Shown here one piece after another: positions 36,517 to 44,882 of a DNA stretch of 64,000 nt. The first letter of the stretch is position 1. Each line of letters opens with the position of its first letter. Location: positions 4,274,372-4,338,371 of the forward strand of contig NZ_CP116398.1 in assembly GCF_029643245.1 (NCBI RefSeq). Reading direction: 5' to 3'. Below the pieces are notes generated by a model. That model was not told the origin of the DNA. It saw only the letters and a list, made by a program, of their open reading frames with translations, and ran no database searches. Source of the stretch: Methylomonas sp. EFPC3. GTDB lineage: Bacteria; Pseudomonadota; Gammaproteobacteria; Methylococcales; Methylomonadaceae. The translations under genes and the position numbers were made by a program.

Positions 36517-37833
36517 TTGGGAGGGCGTATCGAACATTCAAACCGACAAACGATCGGTGTGGCCGATGCGCATCGACACCGCATGCTGCCGCAGGCCCTG
36601 GCGGTGGGGGTAGGCGCCGGTTTCATTGCGGTCTGTTTTCGCTTGTCTCTGGATGGCGGTGAAGCCTACCGTCAGCAATTCCTGGCCCACGTTGCAGGCC
36701 GGCACGAGTTGGGTATCGTCGTTCTGTTCGGTATCGCTTTGGCCGCAATCGCCGTTGCCGCCGGCACGGTAAGTTTGCTGGCGCCGGAAACGGCCGGCAG
36801 CGGCGTCCCCCAATTGAAAGCGGATTTGGCAGCTAACCGGCGGCTGCGTTGGGTTCGTATTCTATTTGTCAAATTCTTCAGTACCTGGCTGGGCAACAGC
36901 GCCGGCCTGATTTTGGGGAGAGGCGGCCCCAGCGTGCAGATGGGGGCGGCAATAGGGCAGGGCTTGTCCCAACTTGGGTCGGGGAGAAGCCCGCGGGACT
37001 CCGCCATTTTGTTGGCAGCCGGCGGCGGCGCCGGTTTGGCAGCCGCTTTCAATGCGCCGTTATCCGGTCTGACCTTCGTTTTGGAAGAATTGGACAGGCG
37101 TTGTTCTACGTTGGAATTTTTCGTGGCGGCCGTGGCTTGTTTGTCCGCCGATATGGTATGCCGAGCGTTGTTGGGCCAGGACGCGACGTTCCAGATTCCG
37201 TTCACCCCCGCACCGGCCTTAACCCAACTCAGTGCATTTTTGCCGCTGGGCGTTTGCGCCGGGCTGTTCGGCGCATTATTCAATTACCTGATGCTGCGCG
37301 GCCGCTCGCTGGCCGATCTGCGCGGTTGGCGGCGCTGGCTGTGGTGGGCCATGCTGGCCGGGCTGGTGACGTTCACGGCGTTCCGTAGTCCTTTGCTGCT
37401 GGGCGGCGGCCAGGCCTTGATCGACCAACTGCTGAACCGGGACGGGTTTGCCTTGCAGATTGTCCTGGCCTATTGGTCGATTCGTTTCGGTTTGACCGTA
37501 GCCAGCGCAAACTCCGGCGCCGCCGGCGGCATCTTCATGCCGGTATTGGCGCTGGGGGCCTTGCTGGGCTGGGCTTTCAGTTTGCTTATCGGTCCATTGT
37601 TGGACAACCCGGTCGATCCGCGCCTGTTTGCAACGGTCGGTATGGCCGCGTTTTTTACCGGCGTGGTGCAGGCGCCGCTGACGGCGATTGTGCTGATTAT
37701 TGAATTGACCGGCAATTATGCGCTGATCCTGCCCTTGTTCGTCGCTTGTTTCATGGCGCTGCTGATTGCCGGCTGGTTGAAAACCTCGCCGATATACGAT
37801 GCACTGATGAAGAGCGCCGGCGGCCGGCGTTGA
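36517..37833 (+). CDS. CLC-family chloride channel/transporter lacking the gating glutamate
   Basis: A 438-residue CLC protein with about 10-12 membrane helices. Ion-path motifs: GSGVP, NAPLSGLTFVLEEL (internal glutamates kept), GGIFMPVLALGALLG, and SPIYDAL near the end (tyrosine kept). The second selectivity motif, GREGP in ordinary CLC proteins, reads GRGGP: the external gating glutamate is Gly136. Human CLC-K channels also lack it, and mutants of this residue lose proton coupling. So this protein may be a channel instead of a Cl-/H+ exchanger. Start is uncertain: TTG 36517, GTG 36559 or ATG 36583; the first membrane helix begins right after the last. Confidence 0.88.
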   Translation: MGGRIEHSNRQTIGVADAHRHRMLPQALAVGVGAGFIAVCFRLSLDGGEAYRQQFLAHVAGRHELGIVVLFGIALAAIAVAAGTVSLLAPETAGSGVPQLKADLAANRRLRWVRILFVKFFSTWLGNSAGLILGRGGPSVQMGAAIGQGLSQLGSGRSPRDSAILLAAGGGAGLAAAFNAPLSGLTFVLEELDRRCSTLEFFVAAVACLSADMVCRALLGQDATFQIPFTPAPALTQLSAFLPLGVCAGLFGALFNYLMLRGRSLADLRGWRRWLWWAMLAGLVTFTAFRSPLLLGGGQALIDQLLNRDGFALQIVLAYWSIRFGLTVASANSGAAGGIFMPVLALGALLGWAFSLLIGPLLDNPVDPRLFATVGMAAFFTGVVQAPLTAIVLIIELTGNYALILPLFVACFMALLIAGWLKTSPIYDALMKSAGGRR

Positions 37834-38006
37834 TTCAGCGTTGGTAGCTTCATTTTCACGAAGGGGAGCGTGGAATCTTAGCGGATCGATTGATTCGCTA
37901 TTGGCCGGCCTATCTCGTCGGTTGCCGGAGGTGGTTGCTGAGTTGCCGGCGGAAACGATCGAAGGCGATACCCCTTCGCTCTGACCGGGTCGGTGCGGCC
38001 CGTAAA

Positions 38007-40403
38007 CTATTTGCCGTCGCCTTTGCTGCCGAACTCTTTGATCGTATTGGTGAATTGCTTTAATTGGGCGTCGATGCGGCCGTTGAACGAGTCGGGCGGA
38101 TAGGCGCCGCTGGCGTCGGCGGTGCCGACTTCGATGCCGCTCAACAATTCCATCGCTTCGTCGACCGTCGTGACCGGATAGATATGAAATTGCCCGGCCT
38201 GGGCGGCGTGGACCACGTCCCAGCGCAGCATCAGATGCGGCACGTTACTGGCCGGAATGATCACGCCCTGGCTGCCGCTCAGACCGCGGGCGGCGCAGAT
38301 GTCGAAAAAGCCTTCGATTTTTTCGTTGACGCCGCCAATCGGTTGCACCTGGCCGAGTTGGTTGACGGAACCGGTCATCCCCAGATCCTGGCGCAGCGGC
38401 ACTTGCGCCAAAGACGACAGGATCGCGCACAACTCCGCCAGCGACGCGCTGTCGCCTTCGACGTGGCCGTAGGACTGCTCGAACACCAGGCTGGCCGATA
38501 GCGAGAACGGGCTGTTACGGGCGTAACGGGCGGCGATGAAGCTGGACAATATCAGCACGCCCTTGGAATGGATCGCGCCGCCCAATTCGGTTTCGCGTTC
38601 GATGTCGACCACCTTGCCGCTGCCCATCCGCGTCGTCGCCGTGATCCGCGACGGCTGGCCGAAGCTGAACTCGCCCAGTTGCAACACCGATAGGCCGTTG
38701 ATCTGGCCGGCGACGCGGCCTTCGGTGGCGATCATGATCGTGCCGCGGCGGATGGTTTCGTACAGCCGCTCGCGCAATTGGTCCAGCCGGTGGTTTTTCT
38801 GGTCGATGGCTTGCTGCACGTCGCTGTTGGCGATCGCGGTATGGCCGTTTTCGGCGGCCCAATAGTCGGCCTCGGCCAACAGGTCGCGGATGCTGCGCAG
38901 ATGAGTCAGCAGCTTTTCCGAGTCGTCGGCCAGCCGCGCGCTGTGTTCGATGATGCGCGCCACGGCCGACCGGCTCAACGGCCGCAGTTTTTCGCGGCGG
39001 GCGATGGTGGCCAGCAGGCGGGCGTATTCCAGTGTGTTGTGTTCGCGGTCGATATGGCTGGCAAAGTCGGCGGCAACCTTGAAATAATCGGCGAATTCCG
39101 GATCGTAGAAATTCAGCAGGTAATACAGCATCGGCTCGCCCAGCAGCAAAACCTTGACATCTAGCGGAATCGGCTCCGGTTCCAACGAGGTGGTGCTGAT
39201 CAGGCTCAGTGCCCGCTCCAGCGATTCGATGCGGATCTCGCCGGCTTGCAGCGTGCGTTTCAGGGTTTCCCAGGCGTAGGGTTGCAACAGCAACTTGCGG
39301 GCGTCCAGGATCAGATAGCCGCCGTTGGCCTTGTGAAACGCGCCGGGCTTGATCATCGTGAAGTCGGTGACCAGCGAGCCCATTTGCGCCTGATGGTCGA
39401 TGCGGCCGAGCAGGTTGGCGTAATTGGGCAAATCTTCGCACACCACCGGCGCGCAGCGTTTGTGGTTCAGGCTCACCATCAGGTTGACCCGGTAGCGCTT
39501 GAACGGCGCCGGTTCCTGCGGCAATTCCATGAATGAAAGCACCTTCTCGCTATGCGGCATGAAGTCGCGGACATGGTCGATGATGTCCTGCTGCACCGCG
39601 CTCAGATAGTCCTGCACCGCCTGGTTTTTGGCGTATTTTTGCTTCAATTCGTCGATGGAATGGTGCACGGCCAATTCGGCGACTTCCCGGTTCAAGGCCT
39701 GGATCTTGCGTTTGGTTTGCTTGCGCCATTGCGGAAATTTCTTCAGCGCATCCTGCACCTTTTCCTGCAAATCCAACACCGTGTCGTGAAATTGATGCTG
39801 GCGCTCCTTGTCCAGCTTGTTGAATTGGTCAGGGGTGTAGGGTTCGTTGTTGTCGTCGGCCGGCAGGAAGGCGTAGCCGTTCGGGGCCTCGGTGAAAATG
39901 ATGTGGGCTTGTTCGGCTTCCTCGCGCAACTGGTTGATGGCTTCCTGCTCGCGTTGGCGCGATTCGTTTTCCAGCTCGCCGGCGCGCGAGCGGTACTCGT
40001 CGCCGTCGAAGGCGGCCGGGATGCCGACGCTGAGTTCGTCGATCAACTCGGCCATATCGTCCTGAAAGCCCTTGCCCTCGCCGGGCTCCAGCCGGATCGC
40101 CTTCGGCTTGGCCGGCTGGCTGAAGTTATGCACGTAACACCAATCCGCCGGCGGCGGTTGCCGGCAGGCCTCGTGCTCGGCCAGTTGTTTGATCGTGGTC
40201 ATTTTACCGGTGCCGTCCGGCGCCAGCGCGAAGATGTTGTAACCGCTCTTGTCGATGCGCGGGCCGAACTTGATCGCGGCCACGGCCCGGTCCTGCCCCA
40301 GCAGCGTATCGACATCGTCCAGTTCGTCGGTGGTGGTAAAGCTGAACTGCTCCAGCTGGCACGGTTTATAGAGTTGCGACGGCTCTAGCGGTTTGATGGT
40401 CAT
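38007..40403 (-). CDS. LonB-like ATP-dependent protease (AAA+ with Lon protease domain)
   Basis: A 798-residue protease of the LonB/'Lon-related' family. Walker A is ALAPDGTGKMT (near 60-69), a long helical insertion follows (about 135-260, coiled-coil-like), then FHKANGGYLILDARKLL near the Walker B region, and a C-terminal Lon protease domain with EGDSAS (catalytic Ser652) and GGVNEKIEGFF (Lys695), the Ser-Lys dyad. There is no LonA N-terminal domain. It degrades damaged or regulatory proteins by family; targets unknown. I choose the ATG at 40403 behind GGGGAA; a 31-codon longer frame lacks support. Confidence 0.9.
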   Translation of the reverse strand: MTIKPLEPSQLYKPCQLEQFSFTTTDELDDVDTLLGQDRAVAAIKFGPRIDKSGYNIFALAPDGTGKMTTIKQLAEHEACRQPPPADWCYVHNFSQPAKPKAIRLEPGEGKGFQDDMAELIDELSVGIPAAFDGDEYRSRAGELENESRQREQEAINQLREEAEQAHIIFTEAPNGYAFLPADDNNEPYTPDQFNKLDKERQHQFHDTVLDLQEKVQDALKKFPQWRKQTKRKIQALNREVAELAVHHSIDELKQKYAKNQAVQDYLSAVQQDIIDHVRDFMPHSEKVLSFMELPQEPAPFKRYRVNLMVSLNHKRCAPVVCEDLPNYANLLGRIDHQAQMGSLVTDFTMIKPGAFHKANGGYLILDARKLLLQPYAWETLKRTLQAGEIRIESLERALSLISTTSLEPEPIPLDVKVLLLGEPMLYYLLNFYDPEFADYFKVAADFASHIDREHNTLEYARLLATIARREKLRPLSRSAVARIIEHSARLADDSEKLLTHLRSIRDLLAEADYWAAENGHTAIANSDVQQAIDQKNHRLDQLRERLYETIRRGTIMIATEGRVAGQINGLSVLQLGEFSFGQPSRITATTRMGSGKVVDIERETELGGAIHSKGVLILSSFIAARYARNSPFSLSASLVFEQSYGHVEGDSASLAELCAILSSLAQVPLRQDLGMTGSVNQLGQVQPIGGVNEKIEGFFDICAARGLSGSQGVIIPASNVPHLMLRWDVVHAAQAGQFHIYPVTTVDEAMELLSGIEVGTADASGAYPPDSFNGRIDAQLKQFTNTIKEFGSKGDGK

Positions 40404-40606
40404 GGCCTGTGTTCCCCATCCGGTCTTGGCGCGGCGTTGGTCTGTGGATTCGAGTTCCGGTCCGGCAGAATAGTGTAGCGATCTGGGCCGGAGCATGTTG
40501 CAGGATAAGCGGATTCAGGTCAAACGGAATGGCTGTGGGGTGTGGGGTTTTCCAGCGTGGTTTATGGCGATTTGGGTTTGTAGTTTGAAGGTTAGGTGGA
40601 TGGGTT

Positions 40607-40740
40607 AAATTTGGTGTCGCTGTCGCGATGGTTTTTTGATGCCGGTTCGCGGACCGGCAGCCGCGATACTTTTCTTTGCTTGTCCAAAGAAAAGTATCCA
40701 AAAGAAAAGACACCCGGATGCCGCTTGTTTCCTGCGCGCC
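40607..40740 (+). repeat. Large intergenic repeat unit A
   Basis: Starts AATTTGGTGTCGCTGTCGCG, contains GGTTCGCGGACCGGCAGCCG, then CGCGATACTTTTCTTTGCTT and CCAAAGAAAAGTATCCAAAA, and ends CCTGCGCG. The TTTTCTTTG/CAAAGAAAA part folds into a hairpin. The same sequence lies inverted at 44717-44855 with a different tail. Repeats with a TTTCTTTGG..CCAAAGAAA core are common between genes in proteobacteria. Confidence 0.7.
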
Positions 40741-40924
40741 GTAGCTTTTATCGAGGGTCGGCAGAAGGGGCTTCCCAGCCCCTCCGCCGACGCACCGCAT
40801 CCATGCGGTGCCCCTTCGGGCTGATCTCGATAAAAGCTCCGGTGCTCGGCGCGGCATACGGGAGAAAACCCCGCCGCTATATTCGAATCCGGCTAATATT
40901 TGTGCAGTTTTGTAGGGCAATGGG

Positions 40925-40937
40925 ATGGACTCCTCCC
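40925..40937 (+). repeat. Left inverted repeat of the IS1111-type element
   Basis: ATGGACTCCTCCC, exactly complementary to 42306-42318. A second GGAGGAGTCC copy at about 40991-41001, just before the transposase start, could pair with it. Confidence 0.8.
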
Positions 40938-41004
40938 TCCTAGCGGCATCGGGTGCCAGAGGGATAGACTAAAGCTATCCGACAAGCGGAAGGAGGAGTC
41001 CGAG

Positions 41005-42051
41005 ATGAATGTTAAACGTATAGGAATTGATTTGGCAAAACAGGTGTTTCAAGTGCATGGGGTCGATAGCCACGAACAGACCGTGCTGAAGAAAAAACTT
41101 AAACGCGAGCAAATGCTGCCGTTTTTTCGGGACTTGCCGGCGTGTTTGATTGGCCTGGAAGCCTGCAGCAGTGCCCACCACTGGGGACGAGAACTCGAAA
41201 AACTGGGTCATACCGTCAAATTGATTGCGCCGCAATTCGTCAAACCCTATGTCAAGGCGAACAAAAACGACGCCAATGATGCGGAAGCGATCTGCGAAGC
41301 GGTCTCGCGACCAACGATGCGTTTCGTAGCCATCAAGACGGTGGCTCAGCAAGACCTACAGGCCACGCATCGCATACGCAGTCAATTGGTCAGTCAGCGC
41401 ACCGAGAAGGCCAATCAAATTCGCGGCTTGCTGGCCGAATACGGCATCGTCGTCGGACAACGCCTGGAAACCTTACGCAAAGCGCTACCGGGCTTATTGG
41501 AAGATGGTGACAACCACCTGACCAGCCACTTCCGAAGTTTGCTCAACGGTTTAAAAGACGATTTGATCGGCCTGGATGAGCGCGTCAAAGATCTGGATAA
41601 ACGCATTCAACGCCAAGCCGATACCGATCCGGGCGCCAAACGTCTGCAGCAAATTCCGGGCATCGGCCCGATTACCGCCACAGCCCTGGTCAGCGGCGTG
41701 GGTGACGGCAAGCAATTCAAGCGTGGACGGGACATGGCGGCTTGGCTGGGCTTGACGCCAGGTCAACATAGCAGTGGCGGCAAGGAACGGCTGTTGGGCA
41801 TCAGCAAGCGCGGCGATGCCTACTTGAGGACCTTGTTGATTCACGGCGCACGGGCCGTGCTCAAAGTCGCCGGGCAAAAAGACGATCCGCGCAGCCGTTG
41901 GCTGCAAACCCTCAGCGAGCGGCGTAACAAAAACATCGCCGCCGTCGCCTTGGCCAATAAAAACGCTCGAATTGCTTGGGCGTTATTGAGCAAGAACATC
42001 GACTACCAACCGGACCGAGACCGGCCGGCTGGGGAATCGGCTTGGGCCTGA
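41005..42051 (+). CDS. IS110/IS1111-family transposase
   Basis: A 348-residue DEDD transposase. The N-terminal RuvC-like domain shows GIDLAKQVFQVHG (Asp), LIGLEAC (Glu) and KNDANDAEAI (two Asp). The C-terminal Transposase_20 domain shows LQQIPGIGPITATALVSGVGD, FKRGRDMAAWLGLTPGQHSSGGKERLLGISKRGDAYLRTLLIHGA with the conserved serine region. Length and all motifs are intact, so the enzyme is probably active. AGGAGGAG lies about 10 bases before the ATG. Members of this family recombine DNA with an RNA guide encoded in the element. Confidence 0.93.
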   Translation: MNVKRIGIDLAKQVFQVHGVDSHEQTVLKKKLKREQMLPFFRDLPACLIGLEACSSAHHWGRELEKLGHTVKLIAPQFVKPYVKANKNDANDAEAICEAVSRPTMRFVAIKTVAQQDLQATHRIRSQLVSQRTEKANQIRGLLAEYGIVVGQRLETLRKALPGLLEDGDNHLTSHFRSLLNGLKDDLIGLDERVKDLDKRIQRQADTDPGAKRLQQIPGIGPITATALVSGVGDGKQFKRGRDMAAWLGLTPGQHSSGGKERLLGISKRGDAYLRTLLIHGARAVLKVAGQKDDPRSRWLQTLSERRNKNIAAVALANKNARIAWALLSKNIDYQPDRDRPAGESAWA

Positions 42052-42305
42052 CAGTAAACTGTCACGCCCAAACCGATTGAGATAAAAGAGCAATCCACTC
42101 GATTGCGAAGCATCACCCTGATGGCAACCGGACGAACCGGCGCTGGTAAAACCTGACTATTGAGTTGTGCCCAAGAGCACGTTAGGGCGATAAGGAACCA
42201 GCGCGCGAATAGCCCATTATGGCCAGAGCCTATGATGCTCAAGTAAGGCCGGATATACGTGTGCAGTCGTACCTTTTACCAACAGAAGTGATTTGCTTGC
42301 AAAAC
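42052..42305 (+). ncRNA. Candidate guide RNA (seekRNA/bridge RNA) region of the IS
   Basis: A 254-base segment without an open gene between transposase stop and right inverted repeat, the place where IS1111-type elements encode their guide RNA. It can form several stems. The 8-mers ATATACGT (42253-42260) and TGTGCAGT (42260-42267), side by side here, also occur in the right flank (42317-42324) and left flank (40901-40908). That may be a guide match or chance. Exact RNA ends are unknown. Confidence 0.5.
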
Positions 42306-42318
42306 GGGAGGAGTCCAT
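42306..42318 (-). repeat. Right inverted repeat of the IS1111-type element
   Basis: GGGAGGAGTCCAT, exact complement of 40925-40937. Confidence 0.8.
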
Positions 42319-42459
42319 ATACGTATTAGCGATAGCGTAATGCGCCGAATGCTTTAAGGCCGACATGAGGCGCAATACGGCTACGTTTATTGAACGCCCT
42401 ACGAAAATTGCACGTTGCGGCCTTAAATTGTATCTTTGAAAAACCATTTAAAAACAAAC
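42319..42459. other. IS right flank with REP-like palindrome
   Basis: TACGTATTAGCGATAGCGTAATGCGCC just after the IS, and ACGCCCTACGAAAATTGCAC further on, look like REP-type repeat parts; the latter is the inverse of GTGCAGTTTTGTAGGGC left of the IS. The IS therefore seems to have split a repeat block. The rest leads into the DUF429 gene. Confidence 0.5.
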
Positions 42460-43401
42460 ATGCTACCTAAAGTAATCGTTCACTCAGATTGGAGTATCAG
42501 CCCGAACAAGCGTTGGATGTGCCAAGCGGTCCTTGATGGCAATACTTATCGTTTGTCAGCACCTGTGCAAGTGAACAGCCCCGATAAATTGGTGAAGAAT
42601 CAACTTTATCAAGCCAAAGATGGTGGAGTTATATTGGGATTTGATTTTCCGATTGGTTTCCCGAAATCCTATGCAGGTCGTGCTGGTATTGATAAATTTA
42701 TCGATGTGCTGCCGGAATTGGGAAGTGGTCAATGGCGAGATTTTTTTAAACTGGCTGAACGATCTGAGGAAATATCAATATACAGGCCATTTTATCCATT
42801 TCGTTCTGGTGGAACTAAGCGCAGTCAACTTGTTGAAGGGTTAAAAGTAGAAAGTTTTACGGAGCTGTTGAGGCGTTGCGAATTAGGCAGCGAGAAGCGG
42901 AACGATGCATGCTCATTGTTTTGGACATTAGGCGGAAATCAAGTCGGCCGGGCCGCAATTTCTGGATGGCGTGAAATTCTGATTCCTTCGTTAAGAACCA
43001 TGAAAACTGATATAGCCATTTGGCCTTTTGATGTACAAATGGATCAATTAACTGAATTCAATTCCGCCGTTATAGTTGAAACTTATCCTGGAGATGCGTG
43101 CGTACAAATTGGATTAGGAGCGGCGGGGCGTGGTTGGTCAAAGCGGAACAGGGAGCATCGCATTAGTAAAGCGCAGGCCATAAAAAAAATAGCAAGCGAG
43201 TTGGGGCTTGATATTAAACCTATTGAGTCCGCTATTGATGATGGTTTTGGTAATTCTGATGTTGGAGAGGACCAATTTGATGCATTAATTGGCTTACTTG
43301 GCATGTTATCAGTTGTTCTGGGAATACGGGATGACGGGTTACCGGAAGATGAGTCTGTAACAACGGTTGAAGGTTGGATATTTGGACAAAAAGTAAATTA
43401 A
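42460..43401 (+). CDS. DUF429 family protein
   Basis: A 313-residue protein with the DUF429 pattern: VIVHSDWSISPNKRWMC start, VILGFDFPIGFPKSYA, AVIVETYPGDACVQIG and the late GEDQFDALIGLLGMLSV block. The acidic residues (SDW, FDFP, EDQFDA) resemble an RNase H-like arrangement, so a nuclease activity has been proposed for the family; nothing shows it here. AT-rich, just downstream of the IS. A TTG eight codons earlier is possible, but the ATG at 42460 is favoured. Followed 21 bases later by a 92-residue gene that is probably its partner. Confidence 0.75.
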   Translation: MLPKVIVHSDWSISPNKRWMCQAVLDGNTYRLSAPVQVNSPDKLVKNQLYQAKDGGVILGFDFPIGFPKSYAGRAGIDKFIDVLPELGSGQWRDFFKLAERSEEISIYRPFYPFRSGGTKRSQLVEGLKVESFTELLRRCELGSEKRNDACSLFWTLGGNQVGRAAISGWREILIPSLRTMKTDIAIWPFDVQMDQLTEFNSAVIVETYPGDACVQIGLGAAGRGWSKRNREHRISKAQAIKKIASELGLDIKPIESAIDDGFGNSDVGEDQFDALIGLLGMLSVVLGIRDDGLPEDESVTTVEGWIFGQKVN

Positions 43402-43422
43402 TATTTATTAGGGCTTACTGTA

Positions 43423-43701
43423 ATGAATTCGGAATATTATTCGTTAGATTTAATCGTTGAAAAATTAAATAAGCACAAACAGCGAGCGACATATGGAGCT
43501 GTTGCAGGTGTTTTGCGAAAACTACCTATAAGCCTGATGAAGGGATATGAAAAATGTCCTCGCTATTCTTGGATTGTCTCCGAAAAAACAGATCGCCCTA
43601 CAGATTACACTGTAGAGCAACTTCATCCTGAATTGGATTCAAAAACATTCACGATTAAAACATCGAAAAATCTAATCGAATGGCTTATGAAAAACCCATA
43701 G
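43423..43701 (+). CDS. Small protein of unknown function paired with DUF429
   Basis: A 92-residue protein: MNSEYYSLDLIVEKLNKHKQ, a basic middle (GAVAGVLRKLPISLMKGYEKCPRYSWIVS) and an IKTSKNLIEWLMKNP end. The RATYGAVAGVL and YSWIVS..RPTDY pattern recalls small proteins found beside DUF429-like genes, possibly a winged-helix-type fold. No function is known to me. It starts 21 bases after the DUF429 stop, AT-rich like it. Confidence 0.6.
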   Translation: MNSEYYSLDLIVEKLNKHKQRATYGAVAGVLRKLPISLMKGYEKCPRYSWIVSEKTDRPTDYTVEQLHPELDSKTFTIKTSKNLIEWLMKNP

Positions 43702-43853
43702 TTTGATGGGCAAAAAGGTTTTCCACTTATGCTTCTGCCCTGCATGTGGTGGAGTAGCTTGGTTTTGATTAAGAAATGCATGATTATGTAGTCACCTCGG
43801 ATCACTCTTTTTCGGGATTTCTAGGAAATTTTTTAAAATAGGTTTGATTGATA
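43702..43853. other. Short AT-rich spacer
   Basis: No gene is seen. An AGG stretch at about 43839-43842 may serve the next gene. Confidence 0.4.
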
Positions 43854-44585
43854 ATGAAAATCGAAGATTCTTATCTTAGATCACTAGAGATAATACACAT
43901 TCACTTTGAATATAGTCTTAGACAAAACCAACAAGCGGCAAAGCTTGTATGGAGGTTATATCAATCCGATCCTAATTTGTTGCTTGATGTATATGCTAAT
44001 ATTTTTCGCCAATTTCGGGCAGATAGTCCCAAGCTTTTGACTGATGACACTCAGGCTAAAATCCTTTCGCTATTAGATAGGCCTTTATCTTCTTCTGAGT
44101 CAGAAAGTGCGATACTAGAGAAAGTTTACTCGTCAATAAACTATGAGTATGCTCTTGCTAGACACCTTCTAGCGCGCATGCCAAAATTGGACTTCTTAGG
44201 GCTGCTTGAGCTGCATGAATCCAGAAGACTAAGTCATCCAGTATTAGGAGAGTATAAGCTGCTTGTTTCAATAGGGACAGCCTTGTTTGCCCTTTGGAAT
44301 AAATCTGAAATAGAATTGTTAGGAGATGTCCAGATAAGACTTCCTTACGATCATATTCCAGGGGAATGGCAAAACGCATTTTGGATTATTATATTTGGTT
44401 TTTCCTTGTTGGCTGGGATATATTTCTTTGTAATTTACTCTCATAAACAAAGGATTCACAAATCAGTAAAAAATATATTTGAGGCAGGGAGAATAATTTC
44501 AGAATCCGAGAAAAGATTGAAACAGAAAACAATTTACAAACGTCTTCCTTGCTTTTCTCATTCTGGTAGTCTGCGTAGGCGATAA
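43854..44585 (+). CDS. Predicted membrane protein of unknown function, C-terminus in repeat DNA
   Basis: A 243-residue protein, helical in the first 130 residues, with one clear membrane helix at about 180-200 (AFWIIIFGFSLLAGIYFFVIYS) and a weaker hydrophobic segment before it (LLVSIGTALFALW). A basic tail (SHKQRIHKSVKNIFEAG) suggests the C-terminus is inside the cell. The last 15 or so codons (KRLPCFSHSGSLRRR) run into the intergenic repeat region starting near 44575, so the original C-terminus may have been replaced. Family unknown; AT-rich. Confidence 0.55.
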   Translation: MKIEDSYLRSLEIIHIHFEYSLRQNQQAAKLVWRLYQSDPNLLLDVYANIFRQFRADSPKLLTDDTQAKILSLLDRPLSSSESESAILEKVYSSINYEYALARHLLARMPKLDFLGLLELHESRRLSHPVLGEYKLLVSIGTALFALWNKSEIELLGDVQIRLPYDHIPGEWQNAFWIIIFGFSLLAGIYFFVIYSHKQRIHKSVKNIFEAGRIISESEKRLKQKTIYKRLPCFSHSGSLRRR

Positions 44586-44882
44586 AAGCTTCTTCGTTCG
44601 TTGAAAATCTTCACTTCGCTAGCGCTCCGTTTCCAAGATTTTCAGCGGCTGCAGGGATACCGCTCGTTTTCGGGAGGCCAGGGATGGCCCTTCCGAAAAC
44701 CCTCGGCAAAAGCGAGAAGCGCAGGAAATTGGCGGAATGTCGGGTGGCCTTTTCTTTGGATACTTTCTTTTGGCCACGCAAAAGAAAGTATCGCGGTTGT
44801 CGGTCCGCGAACCGACGTTAGAATAAACCGTCGCGTTAGCGACACAAAATTACATCCAGTCTACGCTCGGATTTACCCAATT
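44586..44882. other. Gap occupied by repeat tail and repeat unit B
   Basis: Holds the tail stems (GATAAAAGCTTC; GAAAATCTTCACTTCGCTAG with its complement AAGATTTTCA at about 44633; GTTTTCGGGAGG..CCTTCCGAAAAC) and unit B (44717-44855). No gene is seen. Confidence 0.6.
44717..44855 (-). repeat. Large intergenic repeat unit B (inverted copy of unit A)
   Basis: Read on the minus strand it gives TTGTGTCGCTAACGCGACGG, GGTTCGCGGACCGACAACCG, CGCGATACTTTCTTTTGCGT, CCAAAAGAAAGTATCCAAAG, closely matching 40607-40740. Units A and B bound a 4-kb block with the IS and three AT-rich genes. Confidence 0.7.

Larger units (their letters stand above)
40404..41004. other. Intergenic region with large repeat and IS left end
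   Basis: Contains the repeat unit A (40607-40740), a tail hairpin with 13-base arms AGCTTTTATCGAG/CTCGATAAAAGCT (40743-40755 and about 40827-40839), a REP-like GTAGGGC segment near 40911, and the IS1111-type left end from 40925. No gene is seen. Confidence 0.55.
40925..42318 (+). mobile_element. IS110-family insertion sequence of the IS1111 type
   Basis: The element has perfect 13-base inverted repeats, ATGGACTCCTCCC at 40925-40937 and its complement at 42306-42318, a feature of the IS1111 group within IS110. The true ends may lie a few bases outside them. Inside are one intact transposase gene and a long non-coding segment after it (42052-42305), again the IS1111 layout. The flanks (GTAGGGC left; GCGATAGCGTAATGCGCC right) look like halves of a REP-type palindrome, a known target class for this family. 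Confidence 0.8.
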
